From Clostridia bacterium (GTDB taxonomy: Bacteria; Bacillota; Clostridia; Oscillospirales; CAG-272): a DNA stretch of 5,563 nucleotides. Under the pieces are notes generated by a model, which saw only the letters and a program-made list of their open reading frames with translations, searched no databases and was not told where the DNA came from. The DNA is taken from contig JAGCYR010000038.1 in NCBI GenBank assembly GCA_017960705.1, forward strand, positions 1-5,563, in the 5' to 3' direction. The translations under genes were made by a program, and so were the position numbers. Shown here in pieces: positions 1 through 4,787 of this stretch (the first letter of the stretch is position 1; each line of letters begins with the position of its first letter).

Positions 1-246
1 CTCGGCGTGACCATCAACAATATCCGCGACGGCTACACCTTCCTCGAATCGATGGTCAGCTCGCTCGGATGCGGGATCGGGTTCCTGTTTGCGATGGTGC
101 TGTTCTCCGGGGTTCGCTCGCGGCTCGAGGACGCCGACCCTCCGAAAGCCTTCCAAGGGCTTCCCATCACGCTGATCGCCGCCGCCATCACCAGTCTGTC
201 GCTCTTCGGGTTCTCCGGAGTCGCGACGGGTCTGTTCGGCGGATAA
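1..246 (+). CDS. rnfA: Rnf complex subunit RnfA, C-terminal part (5' truncated by window edge)
   Basis: This is the last 81 codons of a gene that begins before the window; the frame is open from base 1 and ends at TAA 244-246. RnfA is an integral membrane subunit of the Rnf ferredoxin:NAD+ oxidoreductase and, with its homologue RnfE, forms part of the membrane core. The fragment shows two hydrophobic segments, one around SLGCGIGFLFAMVLFSGV and one around LPITLIAAAITSLSLFGFSG. They are joined by a charged loop, RSRLEDADPPKAFQGLP. That loop followed by a last helix ending in GFSG is the usual RnfA C-terminus. The adjacent rnfB agrees with the common order ...rnfA-rnfB. The homologues RnfE and NqrE were considered, but the loop sequence and the rnfB neighbour favour RnfA. 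The fragment shows no internal damage. Confidence 0.9.
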   Translation, partial: LGVTINNIRDGYTFLESMVSSLGCGIGFLFAMVLFSGVRSRLEDADPPKAFQGLPITLIAAAITSLSLFGFSGVATGLFGG

Positions 247-261
247 GGGGGTGACGTTATG
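245..261 (+). promoter_or_regulatory. Ribosome binding site and start of rnfB
   Basis: AGGGGGTG at 246-253 differs from AGGAGGTG by one base and lies 5 bases before ATG 259. It overlaps the last base of the rnfA stop codon. This fixes the rnfB start and fits translation from the same transcript as rnfA. Confidence 0.7.
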
Positions 262-1128
262 CTGACTGCCATTCTCACCGCCGTTCTGGTCGTCGCCGCG
301 ACCGGGCTGATCTGTTCGGTCCTGCTCGTCGTCGCCGCCAAGTACTTCCACGTTCCGGTCGACGAAAAAGAGATCAAAGCCCGCGCCTGCCTGCCCGGCG
401 CCAACTGCGGCGCCTGCGGCTATACCGGATGCGACGGCTACGCGAAGGCGCTTGCGTCGGGCGAGGAGACCCGCTCCAACCTCTGCGTACCGGGCGCCGA
501 CGCCGTCGCGAAACAGCTCTCCGACGCGCTGGGGCTCGCCTACGCCGACGTGATCGAGCAGGTCGCCACCGTCCATTGCGGGGGCGACTGCACGCAGGCC
601 AAGCGCCGCGCCGACTATCAGGGGATCTCGTCCTGCGCCGCCGCCAACCTGATCTACGGTGGATCCGGGATGTGTCCCGTCGGGTGCATCGGTCTCGGCG
701 ATTGTGCCAAGGCGTGCCCGAACGGCGCGATCTGCATCGAAAACGGGCTCGCCCATATCGACACCCGCAAATGCACAGGGTGCGGCATCTGCACCAAAAC
801 CTGTCCGCATCACCTGATCGACCTGATGCCCGACGTCGAGCGGGTGCTCGTGACCTGCTCGAACACCGACAAGGGCGCCGACACCAGAAAAGCTTGTACT
901 CACGGCTGCATCGGGTGCAAAAAGTGCGAAAAGAACTGTCCCTCCGGCGCGATCACCGTCGTCGACAACCTCGCCCGGATCGATTATGCCAAGTGCACCA
1001 ACTGCGACACCTGCGCCAAGGGCTGCCCGACCGGGTGCATCATGATCTCCGACTTCTCGGGGATCCACCGCTATACCGTCGTCCCGTCGACCCCGGCGGA
1101 GAAACCCGCGGAACCCGCAAAGGTCTGA
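259..1128 (+). CDS. rnfB: Rnf complex Fe-S subunit RnfB
   Basis: RnfB is the Fe-S subunit proposed to accept electrons from reduced ferredoxin and pass them into the Rnf complex at the cytoplasmic face. The 289-residue product starts with one hydrophobic anchor (about residues 1-27). A 4Fe-4S domain follows, with C44, C50, C53, C58 and C76 around CLPGANCGACGYTGC. Residues 107-126 hold a Cys-containing linker (C107, C111, C126). Four ferredoxin-type motifs come next: C139/C143/C149/C153-Pro, C172/C175/C178/C182-Pro, C217/C220/C223/C227-Pro and C246/C249/C252/C256-Pro. They probably form two 2[4Fe-4S] modules separated by residues 183-212. The tail from about 276 is rich in Pro, Ala, Glu and Lys. 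The length and cluster number match the long clostridial RnfB rather than the shorter proteobacterial form with a single ferredoxin pair. It is probably the last gene of the operon, since a hairpin starts 4 bases after its stop. No key cysteine appears to be missing. Confidence 0.95.
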   Translation: MLTAILTAVLVVAATGLICSVLLVVAAKYFHVPVDEKEIKARACLPGANCGACGYTGCDGYAKALASGEETRSNLCVPGADAVAKQLSDALGLAYADVIEQVATVHCGGDCTQAKRRADYQGISSCAAANLIYGGSGMCPVGCIGLGDCAKACPNGAICIENGLAHIDTRKCTGCGICTKTCPHHLIDLMPDVERVLVTCSNTDKGADTRKACTHGCIGCKKCEKNCPSGAITVVDNLARIDYAKCTNCDTCAKGCPTGCIMISDFSGIHRYTVVPSTPAEKPAEPAKV

Positions 1129-1132
1129 ATCA

Positions 1133-1157
1133 AACGCCGCCCCACGCGGGCGGCGTT
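1133..1157 (+). terminator. 10-bp hairpin after rnfB (possible weak or partial terminator)
   Basis: AACGCCGCCC (1133-1142) pairs perfectly with GGGCGGCGTT (1148-1157) around the loop CACGC. It starts 4 bases after the rnfB stop. What follows is ATATCTTG rather than a clean T-run, so intrinsic termination may be weak or partial. It could instead stabilise the rnf mRNA 3' end while some transcription continues into the next gene, whose ribosome binding site begins only 14 bases later. Confidence 0.55.
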
Positions 1158-1170
1158 ATATCTTGCGTTG

Positions 1171-1189
1171 AAAGGAGGGATGAACCATG
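1171..1189 (+). promoter_or_regulatory. Ribosome binding site and start of the DUF512 gene
   Basis: AAAGGAGG at 1171-1178 is a near-perfect Shine-Dalgarno sequence 8 bases before ATG 1187. An out-of-frame ATG at 1180 lies too close to it and opens only a short reading frame, so 1187 is the better start. Confidence 0.75.
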
Positions 1190-2500
1190 GTCAAGATCAC
1201 CGCCGTCGAAGCCGGAAGCCGCGCCGAAAAGGCGGGCGTTTTACCGGGGGACGAGCTGGTCTCGATCAACGGAGAGGAGATCCGCGACGTTCTCGACTAT
1301 CGGTTCTATCTTGCCGAGAAAACCATCGTTCTGTCCCTCCTCCGCGACAAAACCCCCTATGAGGTCACTGTGAAAAAGGGGACCTACGACGATATCGGGC
1401 TGGACTTTTCGACCCCGCTGATGGACGAAAAACAGGCGTGCCGGAACAAGTGCGTGTTCTGTTTTATCGACCAGCTGCCGAAGGGGATGCGCAAGTCGCT
1501 CTACTTCAAGGACGACGATTCGCGCCTCTCGTTCCTGCACGGGAACTATATCACCATGACCAATATGACCGACCGGGATATCGACCGTATTATCAAGATG
1601 CGCTTCTCCCCGATCAACGTCTCGGTGCATACGACCAACCCCGAACTGCGGGTCAAAATGATGAAGAACAAGCGCGCCGGCGCGGTGCTTGCCTATCTCC
1701 CGCGGTTCGCCGGGGTGGGGATCGAACTGCATTGCCAGATCGTGCTCTGCCGCGGGCTGAACGACGGGGCGGAACTCGACCGCACGATGCGCGACCTCGC
1801 CGCTCTCGCCCCCGCCGTCGATTCGGTTTCGGTGGTCCCCGCGGGGCTGACCGATCACCGCGACGGGCTCTACCCCCTGACCCCGTTCACCCCCGAGGAG
1901 TGCGCCGCCGTGATAAAGCAGGTGGACGCCTTCGCCTCGGAATGTCTCGAAAAACACGGCTCGCGGCTCTTCTTCTGCGCCGACGAGTTCTACCTGTCGG
2001 CAAAACTGCCCATCCCGGAGGAATCCTACTACGAGGGCTACCCGCAGCTGGAGAACGGCGTGGGGATGATCCGCTCGACGTTGGAGGATTTCCGCTACGA
2101 ACTCTCGTCCGCCCCGCCCGCCGATCCCGCGGCCCCGTCCCGCACCGTCACCATCGCGACCGGGGTCGCCGCCGAGGGGCTGATGCGGGAGCTTGGTCGG
2201 ATGACGATGGAAAAATATCCGCATCTGACCGTCCGCGTGAAAACCATCCTGAACGACTTTTTCGGGCATTCGGTCACGGTGTCCGGGCTGCTCACCGGAC
2301 AGGATATGCAGCGCCAGCTCACGGGCTTCCCGATCGGGGACGCGCTGCTCATCCCCTCGTCCTCGCTCCGCGCCGGGGAGGACGTGTTCCTCGACGATAT
2401 GCACCTGTCCGACCTCTCCGAAGCCCTCGCCGTCCCCGTCATCCCGACCGATAGCGACAACCTCCTCTCCGCAATGCTCGGCTCGTCCGTCTCCCCGTAG
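1187..2500 (+). CDS. PDZ / radical-SAM / DUF512 family Fe-S protein
   Basis: The 437-residue product has the three-part build of the COG1625-type family, described as Fe-S oxidoreductases related to NifB/MoaA. Residues 1 to about 65 form a PDZ-like domain, with GSRAEKAGVLPGDELVSING at 10-29. Residues 85-92 carry the cluster motif C85-x3-C89-x2-C92, within CRNKCVFCFIDQLPKGMR. This C-x3-C-x2-C with an aromatic residue before the last Cys is the radical-SAM [4Fe-4S] signature, and the following FIDQLPKGMR is typical of this family. Residues 143-222 show the alternating strands expected of a radical-SAM barrel. The end matches DUF512, with FLDDMHLSDL at 401-410. No membrane segment or signal peptide is visible. 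The substrate and reaction of the family are not known to me. It may share transcripts with rnfB if the intervening hairpin is leaky; no separate promoter is evident. The length is normal and the frame intact. Confidence 0.9.
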   Translation: MVKITAVEAGSRAEKAGVLPGDELVSINGEEIRDVLDYRFYLAEKTIVLSLLRDKTPYEVTVKKGTYDDIGLDFSTPLMDEKQACRNKCVFCFIDQLPKGMRKSLYFKDDDSRLSFLHGNYITMTNMTDRDIDRIIKMRFSPINVSVHTTNPELRVKMMKNKRAGAVLAYLPRFAGVGIELHCQIVLCRGLNDGAELDRTMRDLAALAPAVDSVSVVPAGLTDHRDGLYPLTPFTPEECAAVIKQVDAFASECLEKHGSRLFFCADEFYLSAKLPIPEESYYEGYPQLENGVGMIRSTLEDFRYELSSAPPADPAAPSRTVTIATGVAAEGLMRELGRMTMEKYPHLTVRVKTILNDFFGHSVTVSGLLTGQDMQRQLTGFPIGDALLIPSSSLRAGEDVFLDDMHLSDLSEALAVPVIPTDSDNLLSAMLGSSVSP

Positions 2501-2542
2501 GGGTCGGCGTCCTCGACGACCCGGGGAAAGTACGGGGGTACG

Positions 2543-2578
2543 TCCACTTTCTTTCGCAGAAAGTGGAGCAAAGAACTT
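2543..2578 (-). repeat. Intergenic hairpin repeat, copy 1 (CTTTCT/AGAAAG hairpin plus AAGTTCTTTGC)
   Basis: TCCACTTTCT (2543-2552) pairs perfectly with AGAAAGTGGA (2558-2567) around a 5-base loop, and GCAAAGAACTT (2568-2578) follows at once. Read on the minus strand this gives AAGTTCTTTGC, four bases, CTTTCT, a loop and AGAAAG. The same arrangement is found at 4755-4786 on the plus strand. The hairpin starts 43 bases after the DUF512 stop. It has no T-run, so it is not an obvious terminator by itself. Confidence 0.6.
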
Positions 2579-2590
2579 CAGTATTTCGGG

Positions 2591-2619
2591 AAAGTCCTTG
2601 CTATCGCGGCAAAGACTTT
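2591..2619 (+). other. Imperfect hairpin in the 3' region of the DUF512 gene
   Basis: AAAGTCCTTGC (2591-2601) pairs with GCAAAGACTTT (2609-2619) with one mismatch around a 7-base loop. It is the middle of three successive hairpins. Its right arm plus the following bases resembles the GCAAAGAACTT block at 2568-2578, so it may be a diverged duplicate of that part. Confidence 0.4.
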
Positions 2620-2630
2620 TCAATCATTTA

Positions 2631-2664
2631 GGGAGAGATCGTGCGATCTCTCCCCCGCTTTTTT
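2631..2664 (+). terminator. Rho-independent terminator for the DUF512 transcript
   Basis: GGGAGAGATC (2631-2640) pairs perfectly with GATCTCTCCC (2645-2654) around the loop GTGC. CCGC and then six T (2659-2664) follow. It lies 130 bases past the DUF512 stop and is the only one of the three hairpins here with a proper T-run, so it is the likely end of this transcript. Confidence 0.8.
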
Positions 2665-2698
2665 ATCAGCACGGCTCGCTCCCCGCTCCGCCGCGCCT

Positions 2699-2709
2699 CG
2701 GTTCTATAG
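2699..2709 (-). repeat. 11-base block CTATAGAACCG, copy 1
   Basis: CGGTTCTATAG on the plus strand is the exact reverse complement of CTATAGAACCG at 4694-4704. Together with the matching hairpin block at 2543-2578 it suggests a larger repeat module in inverted orientation. Alone, an 11-base match could be chance. Confidence 0.4.
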
Positions 2710-2718
2710 CCCCAACAA

Positions 2719-2746
2719 AACGATCGTTCGGCTTGCGAAAACGATC
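2719..2746. repeat. AACGATCGTT palindrome with a nearby AACGATC copy
   Basis: AACGATCGTT at 2719-2728 is a perfect 10-base palindrome. GATCGTT (2722-2728) can also pair with AACGATC (2740-2746) as a small hairpin. It lies about 120 bases upstream of the LRR promoter. It could be an operator half-site pair or part of the repeat module; nothing else supports either. Confidence 0.25.
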
Positions 2747-2846
2747 AATAGGAAGTGCAGCTCACCGGAAGATAGGCGGTATTATTTGCATTGTAACTAA
2801 ACCGTGAACTCTAATCAAACGATTTGTGAACTTTGCTTAAAATTGG

Positions 2847-2875
2847 TTGCGTTATTTTCTTTTTTTGGTTATAAT
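2847..2875 (+). promoter_or_regulatory. Predicted sigma-A-type promoter of the LRR lipoprotein gene
   Basis: An exact TATAAT box at 2870-2875 lies 17 bases after TTGCGT (2847-2852), a weak -35 that matches TTGACA at three positions. The spacer and upstream region are AT-rich with a T-run at about 2859-2866. A start near 2882 would leave a short leader containing the ribosome binding site at 2901-2906. Confidence 0.6.
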
Positions 2876-2888
2876 TAAGACAAAACCG

Positions 2889-2894
2889 TATAAT
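2889..2894 (+). promoter_or_regulatory. Second exact TATAAT box
   Basis: A second perfect -10 hexamer lies 19 bases after the first. TTGGTT (2865-2870), 18 bases upstream, is a poor -35 match. A transcript from this box would begin at about the ribosome binding site itself, so it is less likely to drive normal expression of the gene. Confidence 0.3.
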
Positions 2895-2914
2895 TTTTCA
2901 AAGGAGAATGAAAA

Positions 2915-4609
2915 ATGAGACGGACTTTGATTATTCTATTCACAGTTATTTTGGTGGTTCTTGCTTGCTCTCTGGTTTCCTGCGGCAACGGAACCGACAA
3001 GGGGGCGGAAACGACACGCACGGAATCGGCAGGATTGGAGTTCGTTTCCAACGGAGACGGGACCTGCTCGGTTTCCGGGATCGGCGACTGCACCGACGCC
3101 GACGTTGTGATCCCGCTCCGGTCCTCGGCGGGCGAATCGGTGACCGGGATCAAAGAGTGGGCGTTCAAGGATTGCAAGACCGTCACATCGGTCTTTATTC
3201 CCGAGAGCGTCAAAACCGTCGGGCGTTTTGCCTTTTACAACTGCACGGCGCTGACCTCTGCCGTGATTTCTGACGGCGTGGAAACGATCGGCGAGGACGC
3301 TTTTCACGGTTGCTCGACTCTTGCGTCGGTTTCGCTCGGAGAGGACGTGACGGGTATGGGTGAAAACCTCTTTTACAATTGTGCGGCGCTGACCTCGTTT
3401 ACCGTACCTGCCGGAGTAAAGATCGTCGGGAACGCGACCTTCTTCGGCTGCTCTGCGCTCGCTTCGGTCACCATTCCCGATACCGTTACCTCGATCGGCG
3501 ACCGTGCGTTTTCGGGCTGCGCGTCGCTTTCGTCGGTCGTCGTTCCCGATTCGGTGAAAAGCATCGGGTCGGAGGCGTTCGCCGGCTGTGCGGGGCTTGA
3601 GAGCATCACGCTCCCCTTCATCGGCGCCAAGGAGGAATCGACCGTGCCCGGCGAAGACGTATTCGTCTACATTTTCGGGTCGCGGGAGTACGACGGCGGA
3701 ACGAAAGTCGAGAGTTGGTATACGAACAGTTCCGGTTATGTGCACAACTCGTCCCACTACGTTCCGTCCTTACTGAAAAAGATAACGGTCACGGGCGGGG
3801 AGATCGTCGCGGACGCATTCTTCAACTGTGCGGGGTTAACGGAGATCAACCTTCCCGACGGGATCGAGACGATCGGCGAGTATGCGTTTGCCGGCTGCAC
3901 CGGGCTCCGGACGATCCAGCTTCCGGAGACGGTCACGACGATCAAACAATACGCGTTTGCCGGATGCAGCGAGCTTCAGACGGTCGTCCTTCCGGAGACG
4001 CTCGAGAGGATTTACGCGTATGCGTTCGAGAACTGCGAAAAGCTGAATCTGACCCTTCCCGCCGGAATTATGTTGGTCGGGCTCGGTGCATTCGCCGGAT
4101 GTAATTCGCTCTCTTCGACGATCGTCGTGGGGAAATACCTGTCGTTGATCGAACCGAAGGCGTTTGGTCGTTTGCCGCAATTGTCGGGATTCGTCGTCGA
4201 CGACAAAAATGTCAGGTATTTCAGCGACGGAAACTGCCTGATCGAAATGGAAACCGGAAAGTTGGTCGCGGGAAGCAGTACCGGAACGATCCCGACCGAC
4301 GGCAGTGTTATTGCCATCGGCGAGTGCGCCTTCGAGGGCTTCGTCGGATTAACCTCGATCACGATCCCAAACGGAGTGATGCGGATCGGGTTTGGGGCGT
4401 TCGTCGATTGCGAGGCACTCGCCTCGATCACGATCCCCGCAAGCGTAACGACCATCGAACCGTGGGTGTTTGTCGGTTGTTCCGCCTTGACCTCCATTCA
4501 TTATCAGGGAACCGTGGAACAATGGGAAGCGATCGACAAGGGAGAACGGTGGGACTATCAAACCGGCAACTACACGGTCTACTGCACCGACGGCAATCTT
4601 TCCAAATAA
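2915..4609 (+). CDS. BspA-type leucine-rich-repeat surface lipoprotein
   Basis: The 564-residue product begins with a lipoprotein signal peptide: MRR, a hydrophobic core to about residue 20, and the lipobox LVSC with C23 as the predicted lipidated residue. It is therefore probably anchored outside the cytoplasmic membrane. The body is made of BspA/LRR_5-type repeats of about 23 residues with the pattern V-x-x-I-G-x-x-A-F-x-x-C-x-x-L-x-S-[IV]-x-[IL]-P. They run in three blocks, about 76-234, 297-425 and 464-530. Insert one (about 235-296) contains PFIGAKEES, VYIFGSREY and HYVPSLLKKITVTGGE, a form that recurs in this family. Insert two (about 426-463) has NCLIE and the IPTDGSV lead-in to a new repeat. 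The end, from YQGTVEQW to YTVYCTDG (530-560), is also a common family terminus. Such proteins are thought to bind host, matrix or dietary ligands; no ligand can be named here. AAGGAG at 2901-2906 fixes ATG 2915. Base use looks less GC-rich than the rnf and DUF512 genes. Confidence 0.9.
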   Translation: MRRTLIILFTVILVVLACSLVSCGNGTDKGAETTRTESAGLEFVSNGDGTCSVSGIGDCTDADVVIPLRSSAGESVTGIKEWAFKDCKTVTSVFIPESVKTVGRFAFYNCTALTSAVISDGVETIGEDAFHGCSTLASVSLGEDVTGMGENLFYNCAALTSFTVPAGVKIVGNATFFGCSALASVTIPDTVTSIGDRAFSGCASLSSVVVPDSVKSIGSEAFAGCAGLESITLPFIGAKEESTVPGEDVFVYIFGSREYDGGTKVESWYTNSSGYVHNSSHYVPSLLKKITVTGGEIVADAFFNCAGLTEINLPDGIETIGEYAFAGCTGLRTIQLPETVTTIKQYAFAGCSELQTVVLPETLERIYAYAFENCEKLNLTLPAGIMLVGLGAFAGCNSLSSTIVVGKYLSLIEPKAFGRLPQLSGFVVDDKNVRYFSDGNCLIEMETGKLVAGSSTGTIPTDGSVIAIGECAFEGFVGLTSITIPNGVMRIGFGAFVDCEALASITIPASVTTIEPWVFVGCSALTSIHYQGTVEQWEAIDKGERWDYQTGNYTVYCTDGNLSK

Positions 4610-4616
4610 CCTTTAT

Positions 4617-4662
4617 AAAGAATTCGCCGTGCGTTGCTTGACGCACGGCGAATTCTTTTCTT
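4617..4662 (+). terminator. Strong, probably bidirectional terminator between convergent genes
   Basis: Bases 4617-4634 pair without mismatch to 4641-4658 (18 bp), loop TGCTTG. The core is CGCCGTGCGT/ACGCACGGCG, flanked by AAAGAATT and AATTCTTT. It starts 8 bases after the LRR stop and is followed by a T-rich tail, TCTTCC. On the minus strand the stem also ends in T-rich sequence (TTCTTTATAAAGG), so it could stop read-through from the convergent ttcA-like gene as well. Confidence 0.85.
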
Positions 4663-4693
4663 CCCCACAAGCAAAGCGGTCATTTTGCTCCGT

Positions 4694-4704
4694 CTATAGA
4701 ACCG
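4694..4704 (+). repeat. 11-base block CTATAGAACCG, copy 2
   Basis: This is identical to the minus-strand block at 2699-2709. It overlaps the first base of the hairpin at 4704-4735. Confidence 0.4.
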
Positions 4705-4735
4705 CGCCCCGAAAAACCGCAGTTTTTCGGGGCGC
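4704..4735. other. 14-bp perfect hairpin in the convergent intergenic region
   Basis: GCGCCCCGAAAAAC (4704-4717) pairs perfectly with GTTTTTCGGGGCGC (4722-4735), loop CGCA. The A/T tracts sit near the loop and the GC part at the base. There is no T-run after the stem on either strand, so it is not a classical terminator. It occupies the same place in this module as the hairpin at 2631-2654 does in the other module. Confidence 0.6.
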
Positions 4736-4754
4736 TAACTTCATTCTCTTGATA

Positions 4755-4786
4755 AAGTTCTTTGCCAAGCTTTCTTTCAAGAAAGC
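4755..4786 (+). repeat. Intergenic hairpin repeat, copy 2 (AAGTTCTTTGC plus CTTTCT/AGAAAG hairpin)
   Basis: AAGTTCTTTGC (4755-4765) is followed by CAA and a 7-bp hairpin, GCTTTCT (4769-4775) with AGAAAGC (4780-4786), loop TTCA. This matches the minus-strand copy at 2543-2578: the same 11-base block, the same 4-base spacing to CTTTCT, and a loop of 4 rather than 5 bases. It begins one base past the stop codon of the ttcA-like gene when read in that gene's direction. Confidence 0.6.
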
Positions 4787-4787
4787 G

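Larger units (their letters stand above)
2501..2914. other. 414-base intergenic region with three hairpins and a promoter
   Basis: No convincing gene is present. The first half (to about 2665) is a chain of hairpins that form the 3' end of the DUF512 transcript. The middle (about 2666-2760) is GC-rich, with the block CGGTTCTATAG at 2699-2709 and a small palindrome at 2719-2728. From about 2765 the sequence becomes clearly AT-rich and leads into the promoter of the LRR gene. The short frame at 2598-2807 begins with TTG, runs through the hairpins and resembles nothing known to me. Confidence 0.7.

Noticed and set aside
1241..2623. Long minus-strand open frame (460 codons) opposite the DUF512 gene
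   Set aside because: It is an antisense shadow of a GC-rich gene. The plus-strand frame has clear PDZ, radical-SAM and DUF512 features and a strong ribosome binding site, whereas the antisense product is a low-complexity mix rich in Arg, Gly, Glu and Val.
2598..2807. 69-codon plus-strand frame in the intergenic region
   Set aside because: It starts with TTG, has no ribosome binding site, and passes through a hairpin and a Rho-independent terminator.
2936..3757. Minus-strand open frame (273 codons) opposite the LRR gene, with periodic sequence
   Set aside because: Its periodicity mirrors the LRR repeats on the other strand, and it has no promoter or family features of its own.
3130..4500. 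Regularly spaced repeats, considered as a CRISPR array or DNA tandem repeat
   Set aside because: The period is about 69 bases in frame with a 23-residue protein repeat. The DNA copies have diverged and there are no identical direct repeats separated by unique spacers.
4670..4689. AGCAAA / TTTGCT inverted repeat
   Set aside because: It has only 6 bp with an 8-base loop, too weak to call as a structure.
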